From Nitrospirota bacterium (GTDB taxonomy: Bacteria; Nitrospirota; Thermodesulfovibrionia; Thermodesulfovibrionales; BMS3Bbin05), in assembly GCA_020351835.1 (NCBI GenBank), contig CP070669.1:1937388-1974093 (forward strand): DNA of 36,706 nt. The letters are read 5' to 3'. Positions 16,967 to 25,667 of this stretch are shown piece after piece (the first letter of the stretch is position 1; each line of letters opens with the position of its first letter). Made by a program: the position numbers and the translations under genes. The notes under the pieces were generated by a model, which worked only from the letters and a program-made list of their open reading frames with translations, was not told where the DNA came from and did not search any database.

Positions 16967-17620
16967 ATGATAGATCTCCATACTCATACGATATTCAGTG
17001 ACGGTCAGCTTGTCCCTTCTGAGCTCGTAAGGCGGGCGGAGGTCAAGGGTTATAAGGCAATAGCCCTGACCGACCATGTTGATGCCTCTAATATTGACCT
17101 CATTGTTCCAAGGCTTGTGAAGGTCGCTAAGGAGCTTAACAGGACCTCCCCTGTATCGGTCATCCCGGGAGCTGAGATCACTCATGTGCCGTCAGGTTCG
17201 ATCAAAGATCTTGTAACAGAGGCAAGGGACCTTGGTGCCTTGATCGTCCTGGTACATGGAGAGACCATAGTAGAACCGGTAGAAAAGGGTACTAACATTG
17301 CTGCGATAGAGGCCGGTGCTGATATCCTTGCACATCCCGGGCAGATCACCGAGGAACAGGCCCTGGCCGCAAGGGATAAGGGGACATTATTGGAGATAAC
17401 ATCTCGAAAGGGGCACAGTCTGAGCAATGGTCATGTAGCACAGATGGCAGTAAAGCACGGAGCTGGGCTGATATTGAACACGGACAGTCATGGCCCGTCA
17501 GACCTTATATCGGCAGAGTTCGCTGAACGGGTCCTTATGTCGTCAGGACTTGATAGTAAAGGGGTCAGGGCTGCTGTAGATAATTCGGAGAAGGTCTTAC
17601 GTAAAGTTCTTGGCTTATAA
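16967..17620 (+). CDS. PHP-domain metal-dependent hydrolase
   Basis: 217 residues. The PHP fold is shown by its metal-binding blocks: 'DLHTHTIFSDGQ' at the start, 'ALTDHVDA' near 43, 'IPGAEITHV' (Glu), 'VLVHGE', 'ADILAHPG' near 118, and 'LNTDSHGPSD' near the end. Such single-domain proteins are usually called histidinol phosphatase-like phosphoesterases; the substrate is unproven. The open frame goes 99 bases further upstream, but the PHP domain begins right at ATG 16967, and the upstream part has no family features. An AGG lies about 15 bases ahead, a weak ribosome binding site. The stop is 26 bases before the TPR protein start, suggesting an operon. Confidence 0.85.
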   Translation: MIDLHTHTIFSDGQLVPSELVRRAEVKGYKAIALTDHVDASNIDLIVPRLVKVAKELNRTSPVSVIPGAEITHVPSGSIKDLVTEARDLGALIVLVHGETIVEPVEKGTNIAAIEAGADILAHPGQITEEQALAARDKGTLLEITSRKGHSLSNGHVAQMAVKHGAGLILNTDSHGPSDLISAEFAERVLMSSGLDSKGVRAAVDNSEKVLRKVLGL

Positions 17621-17645
17621 TCATGAAAAACGATCAGGAGATATT

Positions 17646-18383
17646 ATGCCGAAACCTATAAAAAAGAAAGTTATTAAGAAGGTATCCGCAGAAGACGAGG
17701 TAAGGAACACTTATGAGAAGTTCGTTAATTACTATGAGGAGAACTCGAAGAATATTAATTTTACGTTAATTATCGTTGCTATAGTGATAGTAGCCGCGGT
17801 CCTTATCTACTCATCGGTCCAGAGGTCATCAAAGACCGCTTCCGTGCTGCATGCCCAGGCGTACAGGGCATATATTGATGCGGTTACCCAGAATGACCCG
17901 GCACTTTATGAGCAGGCTTTTAATGTTATAGGTAAGTCTAATGGTATCAGGAGATCGGCAATTCTCACATATTACGAAAGTGATCTTTACGAGAAGAAAG
18001 GGGAAATAGACAGGGCTATAGAGGTGCTTGAAGGCCTTACCGCCGAGTTCAGATCAGATGAACTTGTTATGCCTCTTGCATATGCAAAACTTGGAATGCT
18101 TTACAGAAAGAAGGGAGATCTTGAGAGCGCATCGAAGACCCTGGAGATACTTGAGAAAAGCAGTTACCCGGTGCTAAGGGATTTTGCAATGTACATTAAG
18201 GCAGGGATTCAGAGGAGAATGGGCAATCAGGAAGAGGTAGAAGCTATTAACGCAAGGCTGATAGAGCTGTACCCCGGATCCCCCTACGCCAGAGAGGTTG
18301 CGGCAACGATCAAGGCCCGTGAAGAGGCCGAAAATAAGAAAGCTGAGAAGGGAGAGCAGGAGAACAGGAAAGAAGAGGAGTAA
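17646..18383 (+). CDS. Membrane-anchored TPR protein
   Basis: 245 residues. A basic N-terminus ('KPIKKKVIKKV') and a short helix precede one transmembrane segment at about 38-58 ('FTLIIVAIVIVAAVLIYSSV'). The C-terminal part consists of several TPR-like helix pairs ('YEKKGEIDRAIEVLEGL', 'YRKKGDLESASKTLEIL'). It ends in a very charged Glu/Lys tail. This is the layout of the YfgM / PF09976 family, inner-membrane proteins with a periplasmic TPR domain that assist chaperones and export. Start chosen at ATG 17646 with AGGAG six bases upstream; an ATG at 17610 lies inside the preceding gene. The following tRNA is on the other strand. Confidence 0.75.
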   Translation: MPKPIKKKVIKKVSAEDEVRNTYEKFVNYYEENSKNINFTLIIVAIVIVAAVLIYSSVQRSSKTASVLHAQAYRAYIDAVTQNDPALYEQAFNVIGKSNGIRRSAILTYYESDLYEKKGEIDRAIEVLEGLTAEFRSDELVMPLAYAKLGMLYRKKGDLESASKTLEILEKSSYPVLRDFAMYIKAGIQRRMGNQEEVEAINARLIELYPGSPYAREVAATIKAREEAENKKAEKGEQENRKEEE

Positions 18384-18394
18384 ACATCCTTTTT

Positions 18395-18481
18395 TGGTGC
18401 CGAAGGGGGGATTCGAACCCCCACGGAGTTGCCCCCACAAGACCCTGAACCTTGCGTGTCTGCCAGTTCCACCACTTCGGC
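18395..18481 (-). tRNA. tRNA-Leu (anticodon CAG)
   Basis: 87 bases including an encoded CCA. The acceptor GCCGAAG pairs with CTTCGGC. The anticodon stem CAAGG/TCTTG (one G-T pair) encloses loop TTCAGGG with anticodon CAG. A long variable arm (GTGGGGGCAACTCC region) marks a class II tRNA, and the T arm GGGGG-TTCGAAT-CCCCC is perfect. The order and arm lengths agree with E. coli tRNA-Leu(CAG). A promoter-like sequence lies upstream at 18505-18534. Confidence 0.97.
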
Positions 18482-18504
18482 ACAAAAGACCGCAACAGTT
18501 AAGT

Positions 18505-18534
18505 ATTATCCACCCAATGGCTTTTTATTGTCAA
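18505..18534 (-). promoter_or_regulatory. Promoter of tRNA-Leu
   Basis: On the minus strand: TTGACA (18534-18529), an 18-base spacer, GATAAT (18510-18505). Transcription would start near 18498, about 17 bases before the mature tRNA. The -35 box is perfect and the -10 matches 5 of 6 bases. Confidence 0.75.
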
Positions 18535-18542
18535 CCGTAGTA

Positions 18543-18587
18543 CATTGTCCCATTGATAGAGGACAGTGTTGTTGAGAAATTGTTCTC
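18543..18587 (+). other. Two stem-loops before hinT
   Basis: First: CATTGTCC (18543-18550) with GGACAGTG (18561-18568), 8 bp with one G-T pair and a 10-base loop. Second: GAGAA (18574-18578) with TTCTC (18583-18587) around ATTG. Both lie in the gap between the tRNA promoter and the hinT start, so they are probably in the hinT leader. Role unknown. Confidence 0.4.
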
Positions 18588-18640
18588 TCATGAAATATCA
18601 TATGGGCACTGTAGAAAATTATCATTTAACAGGAGGAAAC

Positions 18641-18982
18641 ATGGACTGTATCTTTTGCAAAATAGTAGATGGTCAGATACCAGCAAAGATAGTGTACGAA
18701 GATGACAAAGCGATAGCATTCGAGGACGTAAATCCACAGGCACCTGTTCATGTCCTGATCATTCCGAGGAAACACATATCTACAATACTTGATATAGAAG
18801 AGGAAGATAAGGGGCTTATCGGACATATGTATAGTGTCGGGAACGAGATAGCAAAGAGAAAGAATATCGATAGCAGGGGGTTCAGGTCAGTAATGAATTG
18901 CAATGAAGACGGAGGGCAGGCAGTATTCCATTTGCACCTTCACATTCTCGGCGGACGTTCCATGCAATGGCCTCCGGGTTAG
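18641..18982 (+). CDS. hinT: HIT-family nucleotide hydrolase (HinT-like)
   Basis: 113 residues, standard for HinT. It shows 'DCIFCKIVDGQIPAKIVYEDD' at the start, 'HVLIIPRKHI' in the middle, and the histidine triad H-L-H-L-H-I-L-G-G near the C-terminus, followed by the usual 'MQWPPG' ending. HinT hydrolyses AMP-lysine and other phosphoramidates, acting on purine nucleoside conjugates in the cytoplasm. Start set at ATG 18641 by AGGAGG five bases upstream; the open frame begins earlier at 18566 but nothing supports that. Stands between the tRNA gene and the MerR regulator, each on its own promoter as far as can be seen. Confidence 0.93.
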   Translation: MDCIFCKIVDGQIPAKIVYEDDKAIAFEDVNPQAPVHVLIIPRKHISTILDIEEEDKGLIGHMYSVGNEIAKRKNIDSRGFRSVMNCNEDGGQAVFHLHLHILGGRSMQWPPG

Positions 18983-19141
18983 ATATGATGCCCCAAAATA
19001 TACTTTGCTAAGGGGACGGCTTCATTTACACCTTCCGGTATCATTCATCAGTATATAGGGCTGGGTTGTACAAGTGCGGGATACAGCATGATAAACTGAG
19101 CTCTTTTAGCTTATACAGGTGATAATAATAAAAAACACTTG

Positions 19142-19159
19142 CTTTTTTGATTAAAAAAG
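19142..19159. repeat. A/T-only palindrome between hinT and merR-like gene
   Basis: CTTTTTT (19142-19148) pairs with AAAAAAG (19153-19159) around GATT, then a T-run follows. It could act as a weak terminator for hinT or as an UP-like element for the regulator; pairing is all A/T apart from one C-G. Confidence 0.3.
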
Positions 19160-19193
19160 TTTTTAATAATTGTAATTTATAATTTACTTAGTA

Positions 19194-19221
19194 GAGCATA
19201 AGAGAGTATAATATTATGCTC
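19194..19221. promoter_or_regulatory. Palindrome before MerR-family gene, possible operator
   Basis: GAGCATAA (19194-19201) and TTATGCTC (19214-19221) form perfect 8-bp arms with a 12-base spacer, 24 bases upstream of the regulator start. MerR-type regulators bind dyads between the -35 and -10 boxes, and autoregulation is common, so this is a candidate operator. A TATAAT sits within the spacer (19207-19212). Confidence 0.45.
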
Positions 19222-19244
19222 ACTCAGGATAGAAAAGGAAAATA

Positions 19245-19682
19245 ATGGCCAAGAACAGGAAAGCAGAATACACGGACGAAGAAAAGAAAGAGCTTCCGTT
19301 ATATCCGATCGGGATAGTAGCGGAACTTATTGGTACAACGGATCAAACCCTTAGGCTTTATGAGAAGCATGGCCTGATAAAGCCTGCCAGACGCAATAAG
19401 AACAGATACTATTCCGAGAACGATATCAAGTGGCTAAGGTGTATCAGGGCTCTGATCCACCAGAAGAAGATAAGCATTGAAGGCATAAAGAAACTTCTGG
19501 AATATGCGCCATGCTGGGAGATAACGGAGTGCAGTGAAGAAAGAAAATCCAAGTGTTCTGCCTTCATAGATAAGACAAAACCATGCTGGGAACTGAACAG
19601 GATGATCTGCAACAAAGAAAGCGGTAAAATATGTGAAGACTGTGTAGTATACATTTCAAAGAAGCTTGCCAAGAAGAATTAA
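19245..19682 (+). CDS. MerR-family regulator with Cys/Trp-rich tail
   Basis: 145 residues. Residues about 18-88 form a MerR DNA-binding domain: 'YPIGIVAELIGTTDQTLRLYEKHGLIKPAR' (winged helix-turn-helix and wing), then 'NRYYSENDIKWLRCIRALI'. No long dimerisation helix or ligand domain of the usual type follows. Instead there is a compact tail with seven Cys, including two P-C-W pairs ('APCWEI', 'KPCWEL') and 'CNKESGKICEDC'. That resembles a 'two-CW' domain known mainly from Desulfobacterota and relatives (from memory) and could bind a metal or an iron-sulfur cluster. AAGGA lies before ATG 19245, and an inverted repeat at 19194-19221 may be its operator. The genes it controls are unknown; the pilus genes start 253 bases downstream. 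Confidence 0.8.
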   Translation: MAKNRKAEYTDEEKKELPLYPIGIVAELIGTTDQTLRLYEKHGLIKPARRNKNRYYSENDIKWLRCIRALIHQKKISIEGIKKLLEYAPCWEITECSEERKSKCSAFIDKTKPCWELNRMICNKESGKICEDCVVYISKKLAKKN

Positions 19683-19899
19683 CTGCATATATACATGAAC
19701 CCATAAAGTACTTCGCGTTTGCTCATGACCAGTTCATTTTTTTTATTTCAGGACCCTCGGGGCGGTATGTGCAGTGCGGCTTGTCAGTATGCAGGACTGC
19801 TCCAGAGCGTTTACGAAAAAGGGGTCATATGCATCATAATATGTCACACTTTTGAGTAAAAAATGTCATAAATAGGACAGAGGAATTTATCTGTTATTG

Positions 19900-19926
19900 T
19901 TGACATAACCTATAATTTAATATAAA
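19900..19926 (+). promoter_or_regulatory. Candidate promoter of the pilB operon
   Basis: TTGACA (19900-19905), a 15-base spacer, TATAAA (19921-19926), only nine bases before the pilB ATG. The -35 is perfect but the spacer is short; a 16-base reading gives ATAAAT. ATGTCA occurs twice upstream (about 19842 and 19863), matching in reverse the TGACAT that overlaps the -35. Confidence 0.4.
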
Positions 19927-19935
19927 TTATTTACT

Positions 19936-21750
19936 ATGGCTGCTAAGTTAGGACAGTTACTTATAGCCTCAAATATAATAACGAACGAGCAATTGCAGCA
20001 GGCACTTAACCACCAGAAGTCAAAAGGTGGCAGGCTTGGGGCCAGCCTTATTGAGCTGGAGCTCATCACCGAAGAGAAGCTCGTCTCGTTCCTCAGTAAG
20101 CAGTACGGGGTCCCGTCGATCAATCTTGCCGAATATAAGATAGACCCGGCTGTTGTAAAGCTGATACCGCCGGATATGGCCAAGAAGTACCTTATCGCTC
20201 CTGTAGCGAGAGTGGGTGCGACACTCACTGTAGCGATGTCGGATCCCTCAAACATATTTGCCGTTGATGACGTGAAGTTCATGACCGGTTACAATGTTGA
20301 GGTGGTTGTGGCAAGCGAATCGGCGATTATCGATACTATAAGGCAGTATTACGGAGGAGGCTCGGGCCTGGTAGCGTCCGGAAAGAAGTCGAGCGGCAGC
20401 GGCATGATCCAGGCGAAGGACTATACGTTCAGCGACGATGATGAAGCCGGTGGTCCGGATGACCTGTTCGAAGACGAAGCTCCAACTGTTGATGTTGAAG
20501 AGTTCGATGAGATAGTAGGAAGCGCATTGGATGATATAGAGACCATTGAGGACTCGGAAGATTCCGAGGTGGTCAGGGAAGTAGAGGCGCCGATCGTCAA
20601 GCTGGTCAACGGTATATTCGTCAATGCGATCAAGGCGGGCGCCAGTGACATTCATGTCGAGCCATATGAGACGACTCTCAGAGTAAGGTACAGGGTGGAC
20701 GGTGTAATGTATACCGTTATGAACCTGCCTACCAAGATCAAGAACGCCATATCGTCAAGAATAAAGATCATGTCACGTCTCGATATCGCTGAAAGAAGGC
20801 TCCCCCAGGACGGCAGGATAAAGCTAAAACTGGGCCGTAAGAGAGAGATCGACTTCCGTGTGTCGGTACTTCCCTGTCTTTTTGGTGAGAAAACGGTCCT
20901 TAGGGTCCTTGATAAGGGCAATCTGCAGGTAGACCTGACCAAGCTCGGTTTTGACCAGGCACCTCTTGATGACTTCATGGAGGCCATTGAGAGTCCATAC
21001 GGGATGCTTCTTGTTACCGGACCTACCGGGAGCGGGAAGACCACTACATTGTACTCAGCGCTTAATCACCTGAACAAGCCTGATCTCAACATAATGACGG
21101 CTGAGGACCCTGTCGAGTATAATTTTATGGGGATAAATCAGGTACAGGTCAAGGAGGAGATCGGCCTTACGTTTGCAGCGGCACTCAGATCGTTCCTGAG
21201 GCAGGACCCTGACATCGTCATGGTAGGGGAGATCAGGGACTTTGAGACGGCCGAGATAGCCGTTAAGGCAGCTTTGACGGGTCATCTTGTCCTTTCTACC
21301 CTTCATACCAATGACGCACCAAGTACCGTTACCCGACTCCTTAATATGGGAATAGAGCCGTTCCTGGTCTCGTCATCTACCATTCTTATCCTTGCGCAGA
21401 GACTTGCAAGGCGTATATGTGAAAAGTGTAAAGATATAGAGAACGTTCCTGAGTCAGCTCTTGTAAAGGTGGGATTTACGGAGGCTGAGGTCAAGGAAGT
21501 TAAGGTTTACAAGGGTAAGGGATGCAACGCATGTAACAATACCGGGTACAAGGGCAGGGTAGCGCTCTATGAGGTAATGGTGATAACCGATGAGATCAAG
21601 GAGCTGATACTTGAGGGAGCCTCCTCACTGGATATAAAGAGAGAGGCCATTAAGGGTGGCATGAAGACACTTCGCATGAGCGGACTTACCAAAGTAAAGG
21701 AGAGTGTTACCACTATTGATGAAGTGCTAAGGGTAACTTTTGGAGACTAG
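19936..21750 (+). CDS. pilB: Type IV pilus assembly ATPase PilB (GspE family)
   Basis: 604 residues. This hexameric cytoplasmic ATPase drives pilus extension. Residues about 1-140 form an MshEN domain with the repeated G-x-L-L-x-x-x-x-[IL]-I-T-x-x-x-L pattern ('KLGQLLIASNIITNEQL', 'RLGASLIELELITEEKL') that in other bacteria binds cyclic di-GMP. An acidic linker of about 50 residues (about 160-215) leads to the ATPase core. Walker A 'GPTGSGKTT' is at about 362, the Asp box 'EDPVEY' near 396, and Walker B 'VGEIRDFETAE' follows. Four cysteines (495, 498, 530, 533) make the zinc site of the family. No ribosome binding site is visible before ATG 19936, and a -10-like TATAAA lies only nine bases ahead. 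First gene of pilB-pilT-pilC-pilS-pilR. Confidence 0.95.
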   Translation: MAAKLGQLLIASNIITNEQLQQALNHQKSKGGRLGASLIELELITEEKLVSFLSKQYGVPSINLAEYKIDPAVVKLIPPDMAKKYLIAPVARVGATLTVAMSDPSNIFAVDDVKFMTGYNVEVVVASESAIIDTIRQYYGGGSGLVASGKKSSGSGMIQAKDYTFSDDDEAGGPDDLFEDEAPTVDVEEFDEIVGSALDDIETIEDSEDSEVVREVEAPIVKLVNGIFVNAIKAGASDIHVEPYETTLRVRYRVDGVMYTVMNLPTKIKNAISSRIKIMSRLDIAERRLPQDGRIKLKLGRKREIDFRVSVLPCLFGEKTVLRVLDKGNLQVDLTKLGFDQAPLDDFMEAIESPYGMLLVTGPTGSGKTTTLYSALNHLNKPDLNIMTAEDPVEYNFMGINQVQVKEEIGLTFAAALRSFLRQDPDIVMVGEIRDFETAEIAVKAALTGHLVLSTLHTNDAPSTVTRLLNMGIEPFLVSSSTILILAQRLARRICEKCKDIENVPESALVKVGFTEAEVKEVKVYKGKGCNACNNTGYKGRVALYEVMVITDEIKELILEGASSLDIKREAIKGGMKTLRMSGLTKVKESVTTIDEVLRVTFGD

Positions 21751-21752
21751 AG

Positions 21753-22838
21753 ATGGCATCTTTATATGATTTCTTAAAAACGATGATAGAGAAGGGAGCA
21801 TCCGATCTTCACGTCACAACAGGGAGCCCTCCGAGACTCAGGGTCGATGGAAAACTTATCCCTATAGATCATCCTCCTCTTACCCCTGCTGATACAAAGG
21901 CGCTGTGTTACAGTGTCCTTACCGATGCTCAGAAACATAAGTTCGAGGAGAACAGTGAGCTCGACCTTTCGTTCGGTGTGAAGGGGCTGAGCCGGTTCAG
22001 GGCAAATATATTCATGCAGAGGGGTGCGACGGCAGGTGCTTTCAGGACCATCCCTTTCAGCATAAAGACATTTCAGGACCTTGGCCTTCCTGCCGTTGCC
22101 AGTGAACTGGTCAAGAAGCCAAGGGGATTGATCCTTGTTACCGGGCCTACCGGTAGCGGTAAGACAACCACACTGGCAGCCATGCTCGATGTTATCAACT
22201 CTGAAAGGTATGAGCATATAATAACTGTTGAGGACCCGATCGAATACCTCCATCCGCACAAGAAGTGTCTTGTTAATCAGAGAGAGGTAAATGCAGATAC
22301 GGCATCGTTCAGGGACGCTCTCAGATATATACTCAGGCAGGACCCCGATTGCGTGCTGATCGGTGAGATGAGAGACCTGGAGACCATAGAATCGGCATTG
22401 AGGGTTGCGGAAACAGGCCATCTAACCTTTGCTACTTTGCACACTAATTCAGCCGTTCAGACGATCAATCGTATTATTGATGTTTTTCCGCCTCATCAGC
22501 AGGAACAGGTGAGGGTCCAGCTGTCTTTCGTGCTTGAAGGTATCATGGCTCAACAGCTCTTGCCGAGAAAGACAGGAGCCGGGAGGTCACTAGCTATAGA
22601 GGTGCTGATTCCTACGGCAGCGATAAGGAACCTTATAAGAGAGGATAAGATACACCAGATGTACTCAATGATGCAGACAGGACAGGCAAAGTTCGGAATG
22701 CAGACTATGAACCAGTCACTCTTCGAACTATATACTAAAGGTCACATAGCTTATGAAGATGCTTTGGCGAGGTCTCCCGTTCCTGAAGAGATGCTTACGA
22801 TGCTCCAGAAAGCAAGTGCCGGAGCAAGGGGAAGATAG
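21753..22838 (+). CDS. pilT: Type IV pilus retraction ATPase PilT
   Basis: 361 residues, typical of PilT. The hexamer depolymerises the pilus and powers twitching motility. N-terminal PAS-like domain 'GASDLHVTTGSPPRLRVDG', Walker A 'GPTGSGKTTTLAAM' at about 131, Asp box 'EDPIEYLH', Walker B 'LIGEMRDLETIESALRVAETGHLTFATLHTN' in pieces, and the AIRNLIRE motif, diagnostic for PilT, all present. It lacks the MshEN domain and the Cys cluster that mark PilB. It starts two bases after the pilB stop, so the two opposing motors are co-translated. Confidence 0.96.
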   Translation: MASLYDFLKTMIEKGASDLHVTTGSPPRLRVDGKLIPIDHPPLTPADTKALCYSVLTDAQKHKFEENSELDLSFGVKGLSRFRANIFMQRGATAGAFRTIPFSIKTFQDLGLPAVASELVKKPRGLILVTGPTGSGKTTTLAAMLDVINSERYEHIITVEDPIEYLHPHKKCLVNQREVNADTASFRDALRYILRQDPDCVLIGEMRDLETIESALRVAETGHLTFATLHTNSAVQTINRIIDVFPPHQQEQVRVQLSFVLEGIMAQQLLPRKTGAGRSLAIEVLIPTAAIRNLIREDKIHQMYSMMQTGQAKFGMQTMNQSLFELYTKGHIAYEDALARSPVPEEMLTMLQKASAGARGR

Positions 22839-22841
22839 TAG

Positions 22842-24056
22842 ATGCCGGTTTTTCAATGGTCAGGTAAGGTCGGTACTGGAGAGATCCAGTCAGGAGAGAT
22901 CAACGCCAAGTCTAAAGAGGAAGTTCTTGCCCAGCTTAAACAGAGGAATATAGTTCCTACCGCAGTTTCTGAGAAAAAGAAGAGCAGTTTCTTCAGCTTA
23001 TCTTTAGGGGGCGGCGGACGTGTCAGCGACAAGGATATCGTCGTATTCACTCGGCAGTTCTCAACTATGATAGACGCCGGTCTTCCGCTGGTCCAGGCAC
23101 TTGAGATACTTTCGACACAGGTGGAGAACAAAGGCTTTGGTAAAGTGCTTGAACAGGTCAAGATAGATGTTGAGGGCGGTGCGACATTTGCTGACGCTTT
23201 GAAAAAGCATCCGAGGACCTTTACTGAACTTTATGTCAATATGGTCGCGGCCGGTGAGACAGGAGGTATCCTTGATACTATCCTTAACAGGCTCGCAAAT
23301 TACATTGAGAAGGCAATGAAGTTAAAGAAGAAGGTCAAGGGTGCGATGGTATACCCGGCTGTTGTTACCTCAGTTGCTGTTCTTGTTATAGCAGTTATAA
23401 TGATCTTTGTTGTCCCGACATTCTCAAAGATGTTCGCTACACTGGGGGGTACATTGCCTACCCCTACAAGGATAGTTCTTGGGATGAGTAATTTCATAGG
23501 CGGATGGGGCGGTGCAATAACAGCAGGGGCGATCATTGCTGTAATAGTGTTCATAGTTCAGGTCAGGCGAACTCCTAAAGGTTTATATGTAACAGATCAG
23601 ATATTGCTTAAGCTGCCTATATTCGGAGTGCTCCTGTTAAAGGTCGCTGTGGCAAAGTTCACTCGTACCCTAGGTACTCTGATAAGCAGTGGTGTTCCCA
23701 TCCTTGACGGGCTTGAGATCACAGCCAAGACTTCGGGTAATAAGGTGATGGAAAAAGCAATAATGAGGCTTCGTCTTGAGGTCTCAGAAGGTAAGACCAT
23801 TGCGGAGCCGCTTATGAAAGAAAAGATCTTCCCGCCCATGGTCAATCATATGATATCGGTAGGAGAAGCGACCGGTGCACTAGATGCAATGATGTCCAAG
23901 ATAGCCGATTTCTATGACGACGAAGTTGACAATGCTGTAAATAACCTGACGGCAATGATGGAGCCCATGCTTATGGTGTTCCTCGGTGGTGCCGTGGGCT
24001 TTATCGTTGTAGCGATGTACCTGCCTATATTCAAGCTTATTACCCTAATAGGGTAA
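22842..24056 (+). CDS. pilC: Type IV pilus inner-membrane platform protein PilC
   Basis: 404 residues, GspF/PilC family. Two repeated cytoplasmic helical domains, each with the F-domain signature: 'FTRQFSTMIDAGLPLVQALEIL' near 66 and 'FTRTLGTLISSGVPILDGLEI' near 272. Three membrane segments lie at about 170-190, 215-235 and 375-398. 'GETGGILDTILNRLANYIEK' and 'GEATGALDAMMSKIADFYDDEV' are the second conserved blocks. PilC couples PilB and PilT to the pilin fibre. It starts three bases after pilT. Confidence 0.95.
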   Translation: MPVFQWSGKVGTGEIQSGEINAKSKEEVLAQLKQRNIVPTAVSEKKKSSFFSLSLGGGGRVSDKDIVVFTRQFSTMIDAGLPLVQALEILSTQVENKGFGKVLEQVKIDVEGGATFADALKKHPRTFTELYVNMVAAGETGGILDTILNRLANYIEKAMKLKKKVKGAMVYPAVVTSVAVLVIAVIMIFVVPTFSKMFATLGGTLPTPTRIVLGMSNFIGGWGGAITAGAIIAVIVFIVQVRRTPKGLYVTDQILLKLPIFGVLLLKVAVAKFTRTLGTLISSGVPILDGLEITAKTSGNKVMEKAIMRLRLEVSEGKTIAEPLMKEKIFPPMVNHMISVGEATGALDAMMSKIADFYDDEVDNAVNNLTAMMEPMLMVFLGGAVGFIVVAMYLPIFKLITLIG

Positions 24057-24059
24057 TTA

Positions 24060-25661
24060 ATGAGGCCTGAAGGCATATATAACAAGCTCAAGATTCTTAC
24101 TACTTTCAGGGTCGTATTCGTTTCTATCCTTCTGGCAGCTTTTTATCTCCTACAGGTAGAGTACCGTATCTTCCCTTACCCCAGGCTCATACTTATCTTA
24201 ATATCGTTCATATTTATGCTCAATATCGTTTATCTCCTTCTGATAAGAAGGCAGAAGATAAATCCGGTGGTATTCGCATATGTCCAGCTTGTGATAGACG
24301 TCCTGGTCGTTAATGCACTGATCATGTCGACCGGAGGAATAGAGAGCTGGTTTACGGTAACGCTGCTTCTCACCGTAATAGCTTCTTCTATAGTTATAGA
24401 TAGAAAGGCCGGCTATGTTATGGCTGTCCTTGCCGGTCTGGTCTACGGATCGATGATCGATATGCAGTATTATCAGGTCTTTCCTGTTAAGTTCAGCAGT
24501 GGCCTTACAGAGAAAGATTTTCTTTACAATATCTCGATAATTCTACTTGCGGTTGGCATTACAGCATATCTTATAGGGCATCTTGCGTCCGGACTGCAGG
24601 AAACCAAGGAAACGCTCGCAAGGAGATCACTTGACCTTAGAGAACTTTCGCAGTTCCATTCAGATGTTATAGAGAATATTCCAAGCGGATTGCTCTCAGC
24701 TGATAAGGATGCTGTCTTAAGGTTACTGAATGTGGCAGGAGAGCAAATACTGGGAAGGGACAGGGATGAGGTAATAGGAACGAAGGTCACGGAGCTATTC
24801 AACTTCATCGACCTTCCGATAGTTCCTGGCAGATATGATGGTGAGGTCAGGACTCGGGAGGCTACCAAGACAATAGGTCTTAATATATCGGAGCATATGA
24901 ACCAGGATGGTAAGGTGGTCGGTTATATAGGGACATTCCAGGACCTCACTGATATAATCAGGCTGGAAAAAGAGATCAAAAAGAAAGAGAAGTTCGCAGC
25001 TATAGGAGAGCTTTCTGCTAACATAGCCCACGAGATAAGAAACCCTCTTGCATCCATAAAAGGTTCGATAGAGATGATAAAAGAGGGGAACATAGGGGAT
25101 GACAAGAGGGCGAAGCTTATGGACATTGCAATTCAGGAGATGGTCAGGCTTAACAATATAATAACTAATTTTCTTAGCTATTCAGACCCAAAACCTCTGA
25201 AGGAGGAAGATTGTGATATCAGTGACCTCATAAGGTCGACATTGCTGTTGATCAAATCATCGTTTGAGAACTCGGGAGATATTGAGATCATTGATGATAT
25301 ACAAAATGACATAAAGATCCGGTGTGATATGGATAAAATAAGGCAGGTATTATGGAACCTCATGACAAATGCTGTGGAGTCTCTTGGAAATAATGGCAAA
25401 GCCGAGGTAAGGGCTTGGATGGAGGAAGACAGCGCCTACATTGAGATACGCGATTCTGGTAGCGGCATTGCCAAGGACGACCTTGACCGGATCTTCTATC
25501 CTTTTTTCACTACGAAGAAAGATGGTACAGGACTGGGGCTTGCGATAGCATATAGAATCGTGGATGAGCATAATGGTAATATTGAGGTAATGAGCAACCA
25601 GGGCAGGGGAACAACGTTCATCATTACACTTCCGGTCTATCACAAAGGTGCAGGATCCTAA
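24060..25661 (+). CDS. pilS: Sensor histidine kinase PilS
   Basis: 533 residues. Six hydrophobic segments fill the first 175 residues, as in Pseudomonas PilS. A short coiled coil and a PAS domain (about 195-300, 'QFHSDVIENIPSGLLSADKDAVLRLLN' region) follow. The HisKA domain has 'NIAHEIRNPLASIKGS' with the phospho-acceptor His324. The HATPase domain has N-box 'LWNLMTNAVES', G1 'EIRDSGSGI', F-box 'FYPFFTTKKDGTGLGLAIA', and ends in 'GTTFIITLP'. It is the partner of the adjacent PilR, and in known systems the pair adjusts pilin gene transcription. It starts three bases after pilC and ends six bases before pilR. Confidence 0.9.
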   Translation: MRPEGIYNKLKILTTFRVVFVSILLAAFYLLQVEYRIFPYPRLILILISFIFMLNIVYLLLIRRQKINPVVFAYVQLVIDVLVVNALIMSTGGIESWFTVTLLLTVIASSIVIDRKAGYVMAVLAGLVYGSMIDMQYYQVFPVKFSSGLTEKDFLYNISIILLAVGITAYLIGHLASGLQETKETLARRSLDLRELSQFHSDVIENIPSGLLSADKDAVLRLLNVAGEQILGRDRDEVIGTKVTELFNFIDLPIVPGRYDGEVRTREATKTIGLNISEHMNQDGKVVGYIGTFQDLTDIIRLEKEIKKKEKFAAIGELSANIAHEIRNPLASIKGSIEMIKEGNIGDDKRAKLMDIAIQEMVRLNNIITNFLSYSDPKPLKEEDCDISDLIRSTLLLIKSSFENSGDIEIIDDIQNDIKIRCDMDKIRQVLWNLMTNAVESLGNNGKAEVRAWMEEDSAYIEIRDSGSGIAKDDLDRIFYPFFTTKKDGTGLGLAIAYRIVDEHNGNIEVMSNQGRGTTFIITLPVYHKGAGS

Positions 25662-25667
25662 AGAGCC

